Shown piece by piece: positions 32,456 through 34,346 of a DNA stretch of 34,346 nucleotides. Both the position numbers and the translations under genes were made by a program. The stretch's first letter is position 1. Each line of letters begins with the position of its first letter. The notes beneath the pieces were generated by a model that searched no databases, was not told the origin of the DNA, and saw only the letters and a program-made list of their open reading frames with translations. The DNA is from Candidatus Cloacimonadota bacterium (GTDB taxonomy: Bacteria > Cloacimonadota > Cloacimonadia > Cloacimonadales > Cloacimonadaceae). The DNA is taken from contig JAQUJJ010000025.1 of NCBI GenBank assembly GCA_028681035.1, positions 1 to 34,346 on the forward strand, given 5' to 3'.

Positions 32456-33038
32456 GCTTGTCCTCCTCGCTGTATTTGTAGATCAAAGCGCTGTGCAGGT
32501 CTTTGCCATCCACCTTGAGAGTGATCTCAATAAAGCCGGCAGGCACCAGGTTCCTGGCTTGGCAGTCCGCCATCTCCTTTATATATAAGGATGGCTCGGT
32601 CAGCAGGAAGGTCTTCATGACCTTATAGCCATCCTGCTCGACCAGATGCTTGTGCACTTCGATCTGGTTGCGCTTGATATAGCGCCATACGGTGCGGGTG
32701 GAGCAGTTCATCAACTCCGCCGCCCGTTCCACGGTCAGCCAGACTGACCTTATCTTGTTCTTGCTCATGTTCAGCCTCTGCCAATAATCTTCAACTACAG
32801 GTAAGACCACTGTGACACCTCCACTCCGGTGGCGTGTCACAGAGGTCGGATAATCTGTCACAGTGGTGGCCTTTTTCAGGCCTGGCGATCTGTCACAGTG
32901 TTCAACATATCTGCTGATCAGCATCGGCGGCTTTTTTCTCCGATTGGAAGGGTGTGTGACACCTGTCACAGAGGTCAGTGTGTCACAGAGGTCGTCCTTG
33001 ACCCTAGTTTCTCCGGGCTCGTAAGTAGTCGCTTTCAT
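32442..33038 (-). CDS. Early HTH DNA-binding protein, start uncertain
   Basis: Two starts are possible. ATG at 33038 has a very strong GGGGAGG 5 bases upstream and gives 198 residues. ATG at 32768 has GAGG 6 bases upstream and gives 108 residues. The HTH lies in the shared part (VWLTVERAAELMNCSTRTVWRYIKRNQI), followed by EQDGYKVMKTFLLTEPSLYI. The extra 90 N-terminal residues are low in complexity (LTSVTGVTH; TSVTRHRSGGVTVV) because the DNA under them is packed with TGTCACAG boxes. It overlaps the transposase start by 14 bases. It may be the equivalent of MuA's N-terminal operator-binding domain or of the Ner regulator, encoded separately. Confidence 0.7.
   Translation of the reverse strand: MKATTYEPGETRVKDDLCDTLTSVTGVTHPSNRRKKPPMLISRYVEHCDRSPGLKKATTVTDYPTSVTRHRSGGVTVVLPVVEDYWQRLNMSKNKIRSVWLTVERAAELMNCSTRTVWRYIKRNQIEVHKHLVEQDGYKVMKTFLLTEPSLYIKEMADCQARNLVPAGFIEITLKVDGKDLHSALIYKYSEEDKHEHL
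32810..32988. repeat. Cluster of seven TGTCACAG operator-like boxes
   Basis: Nine-base boxes matching (G/C)TGTCACAG lie at 32834, 32855, 32890, 32963 and 32980 on the + strand and, inverted, at 32810 and 32954 (the latter reads GTGTCACAC). Several continue as AGGTC(G/A), giving a consensus near TGTCACAG(A/T)GGTC. The inverted box at 32954 abuts the one at 32963. Such clustering between repressor and transposase genes is typical of an operator or transpositional enhancer in Mu-type phages. Two more boxes lie near the left terminus. The binder may be the repressor or the HTH protein encoded across the boxes. Confidence 0.75.
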
Positions 33039-33056
33039 AAGCGCCTCCCCTTAGTT

Positions 33057-33086
33057 ATTATTGGGTGCTACATAACTGCATCGCAA
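33057..33086 (-). promoter_or_regulatory. Candidate early promoter
   Basis: On the - strand TTGCGA (33086-33081) is followed after 18 bases by AATAAT (33062-33057), directed towards the HTH and transposase genes. The start point would fall near 33050, almost on the GGGGAGG ribosome site (33050-33044), so the leader would be extremely short. Confidence 0.45.
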
Positions 33087-33185
33087 TAACTTGGGAAGTC
33101 CTTTCTGCTCTTTCCGGCAGGCTTTGAAATCTATCTGATACGAGCGGAAGAATCCGCCGCCGAATCACAACTATATAAATAAGCA

Positions 33186-33213
33186 TTGACAAAAAGATTA
33201 GACAATTTATCTT
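33186..33213 (+). promoter_or_regulatory. Candidate repressor promoter
   Basis: TTGACA (33186-33191), a 16-base spacer and TATCTT (33208-33213) form a good sigma70-like promoter pointing at the repressor. Its presence argues against starting the repressor at the TTG at 33186, which lies inside the -35 box. Confidence 0.6.
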
Positions 33214-33281
33214 ATCTACGGATGCATAATCTTACCCATACGGCAAAAGGTCAAGCAAAAAATGACCTTATAGGAGGAATA

Positions 33282-34010
33282 ATGGACCCCAATGACGTCG
33301 GCAGCAGACTGGGAATGCTGATTAAAGCAATGAAACTGAAGCAATACCAGTTCACAGAAAAGTTTGGCATTTCTGCCAATTCTTTGGACCGCTACAAGAA
33401 TAATGAGAGGTTTCCCGACCCTCAGTTCATGGCCAGATTGGTCGATGCCGGAGTGAACGTGAACTGGCTTTTGAGAGGTGAAGGCAATATGTTCATCCTG
33501 GCCCCCTGGGAGCTTGGAGATGATATCAGGACTACCAAGAAAGTCCAGATAGTGGATGGTAAACCGGTCTTAATGAATGATCTTGATAAGACTTACATTC
33601 GCACGTCAGTGTTCCCGATCGTAGCGGAAATAGCCGCTGGATCACCCATTGATGTCCCGGAAGGTATTGAACCGACGGATACCGTCGAAGTCCCCACTCG
33701 CTATATTCCCTTCGGAACGGACAGCTACATGGCCTTCCAAATCAATGGGCATAGTATGGAGCCTCAGATCCTGCATGGGGACGTCGTGCTGATCAGAAAG
33801 CAAAAAACCTGGGATGGACTCGATGGTAAAATTTGTGCCGTCAGATACGAGACAGGCATCACCCTGAAAAGGATACAGTATGATGAGGCACGCAAGGGAG
33901 TTGCCCTCCAACCCCTCAATAAAGACTACCGGATCGAGTTTATAGACGCTGATCAGAGTCAGTGGCTAACGATGATCGGCCCCCTGGCACTTCAGTTACG
34001 GCTCTATTAA
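33282..34010 (+). CDS. Phage repressor with HTH and S24 (LexA-like) peptidase domain
   Basis: The ATG at 33282 follows AGGAGG by 5 bases and yields 242 residues. The first ~60 residues are a Cro/CI-type helix-turn-helix (MKLKQYQFTEKFGISANSLDRYKNNERFP). After a linker, the S24 domain shows the AG cleavage site in VAEIAAGSPID (119-120), the nucleophile S158 in GHSMEP and the general base K196 in TGITLKRI. Such repressors keep the lytic genes silent and cut themselves when RecA is activated, so the prophage is probably DNA-damage inducible, unlike Mu itself. It is divergent from the early operon, in the place of Mu c. Confidence 0.93.
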   Translation: MDPNDVGSRLGMLIKAMKLKQYQFTEKFGISANSLDRYKNNERFPDPQFMARLVDAGVNVNWLLRGEGNMFILAPWELGDDIRTTKKVQIVDGKPVLMNDLDKTYIRTSVFPIVAEIAAGSPIDVPEGIEPTDTVEVPTRYIPFGTDSYMAFQINGHSMEPQILHGDVVLIRKQKTWDGLDGKICAVRYETGITLKRIQYDEARKGVALQPLNKDYRIEFIDADQSQWLTMIGPLALQLRLY

Positions 34011-34021
34011 ATTCGCAAACC

Positions 34022-34047
34022 ATTTCAGAAAATCTGATGTTCTGAAA
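34022..34047 (+). terminator. Hairpin after the repressor gene
   Basis: TTTCAGAA (34023-34030) and TTCTGAAA (34040-34047) form a perfect 8-bp stem 12 bases past the repressor stop. No run of T follows, so it is a weak candidate terminator. Confidence 0.4.
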
Positions 34048-34067
34048 ATACCCTAAAACGAGGGCAA

Positions 34068-34089
34068 AATTGAAGGAATCGTGATACCG
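34068..34089 (-). repeat. Internal left-end transposase-type binding site
   Basis: Read on the - strand this is TATCACGATTCCTTCAAT, matching the right-end repeats (TATCACGATTTTTTCAAA) with the same 8-base spacing. Its orientation is inverted relative to the right-end array, as expected for the two ends of a transposon. Confidence 0.65.
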
Positions 34090-34115
34090 AAGCGTCCAGA
34101 AACGTCCAAAGACCG

Positions 34116-34184
34116 CTGTGACACAGTCTAAAGCCAGTCCTATCTATCTCCTCACCCTATAAACCTTTAAGCCCTCTGTGACAC
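34116..34184 (-). repeat. Two TGTCACAG boxes near the left terminus
   Basis: CTGTGACAC occurs at 34116-34124 and 34176-34184, both inverted relative to most boxes of the operator cluster. Reverse-complemented they read GTGTCACAGCGGTC and GTGTCACAGAGGGC, matching the cluster consensus. Having the same box at operator and terminus suggests one protein contacts both, as MuA does with the enhancer and ends. Confidence 0.65.
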
Positions 34185-34191
34185 GTGATAT

Positions 34192-34220
34192 CTATTTGAA
34201 GGTTTGGGTGAGAACTTATA
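34192..34220 (-). repeat. Prophage left-end inverted terminal repeat
   Basis: Read inwards on the - strand it begins TATAAGTTCTCAC and reaches TTCAAAT, matching the other terminus at 20 of 29 positions with the same 9-base TCAC-CAAA spacing. The target duplication CTTTG follows directly. Between the repressor and this repeat (34011-34191) there is no gene. Confidence 0.8.
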
Positions 34221-34225
34221 CTTTG
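34221..34225. repeat. Target-site duplication, right copy
   Basis: CTTTG directly follows the terminal repeat and is identical to 122-126. Confidence 0.85.
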
Positions 34226-34346
34226 CCTCAGTTTCAGCTCGAGTTCAGCCCAATATCTCCCCGTGTCAGGGGTGAATCAGAGGTATCGAATCCTATGGAT
34301 TTCACGGAAAATGTCGTCCCGGGACTCAACGCGTATATATTTCCCA
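34226..34346. other. Host flank right of the prophage
   Basis: This sequence lies outside the inferred element. No gene can be supported in 121 bases. Confidence 0.6.

Noticed and set aside
33186..33281. Longer repressor start at TTG 33186
   Set aside because: The TTG lies in a good -35 box and AGGAGG stands directly before the ATG at 33282.
1..34346. Interrupted host gene across the insertion site
   Set aside because: Joining the flanks leaves one frame open for ~64 codons, which is not beyond chance with so little host sequence.

Overview
The window holds one almost complete transposable (Mu-like) prophage with short host flanks. Its ends can be read directly. Imperfect inverted terminal repeats begin at 127 and end at 34220 (20 of 29 positions match), and a perfect 5-bp direct repeat, CTTTG, lies just outside each end (122-126 and 34221-34225). 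The element is therefore about 34.1 kb, inserted with a Mu-style 5-bp target duplication. The host is a bacterium that I cannot place. Phage genes have balanced base composition, strong AGGAGG-type ribosome sites and many 1-4 base gene overlaps.

Read from the phage's left end (right side of the window), the layout is: an S24/LexA-type repressor on the + strand (33282-34010); a divergent promoter region; then early genes on the - strand. The early genes are a helix-turn-helix protein whose 5' half carries repeated TGTCACAG boxes, a MuA-type DDE transposase (D272, D339, E387), a MuB-type ATPase, a two-HTH protein, a GemA-like protein, a DUF3164-like protein and a small HTH protein. Packaging and head genes follow: small and large terminase and a Mu F-like head protein.

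The late region is then interrupted from about 14.9 to 24.7 kb by an AT-rich cargo block. Five + strand genes are translationally coupled: a type III Mod-like methyltransferase, a type III Res-like helicase-nuclease, a Rad50/SMC-like ABC ATPase with a four-cysteine zinc motif, a small helical protein, and a PD-(D/E)XK nuclease. A convergent gene encodes a second, alpha-type DNA methyltransferase. I read this as a compound anti-phage defence module, type III restriction-modification joined to an ABC three-component-like system. It is the most interesting part of the window.

Beyond the cargo the late genes resume on the - strand: T4-type lysozyme, neck proteins, portal, a protease/coiled-coil/capsid fusion, a holin-like protein, tail tube, a second small membrane protein, a tail-assembly chaperone with a clear -1 frameshift site (T TTT TTC at 8657-8663), two tandem Dam-type methyltransferases, a lone + strand gene, the tape measure, the tail hub and tail-tip proteins. 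No sheath gene is seen, so the virion is probably siphovirus-like. A + strand accessory gene (538-852) and an array of end-binding repeats (127-360) close the right end. In all, the prophage encodes four DNA methyltransferases and two restriction-type nucleases, so modification and defence form an unusually large part of its content.
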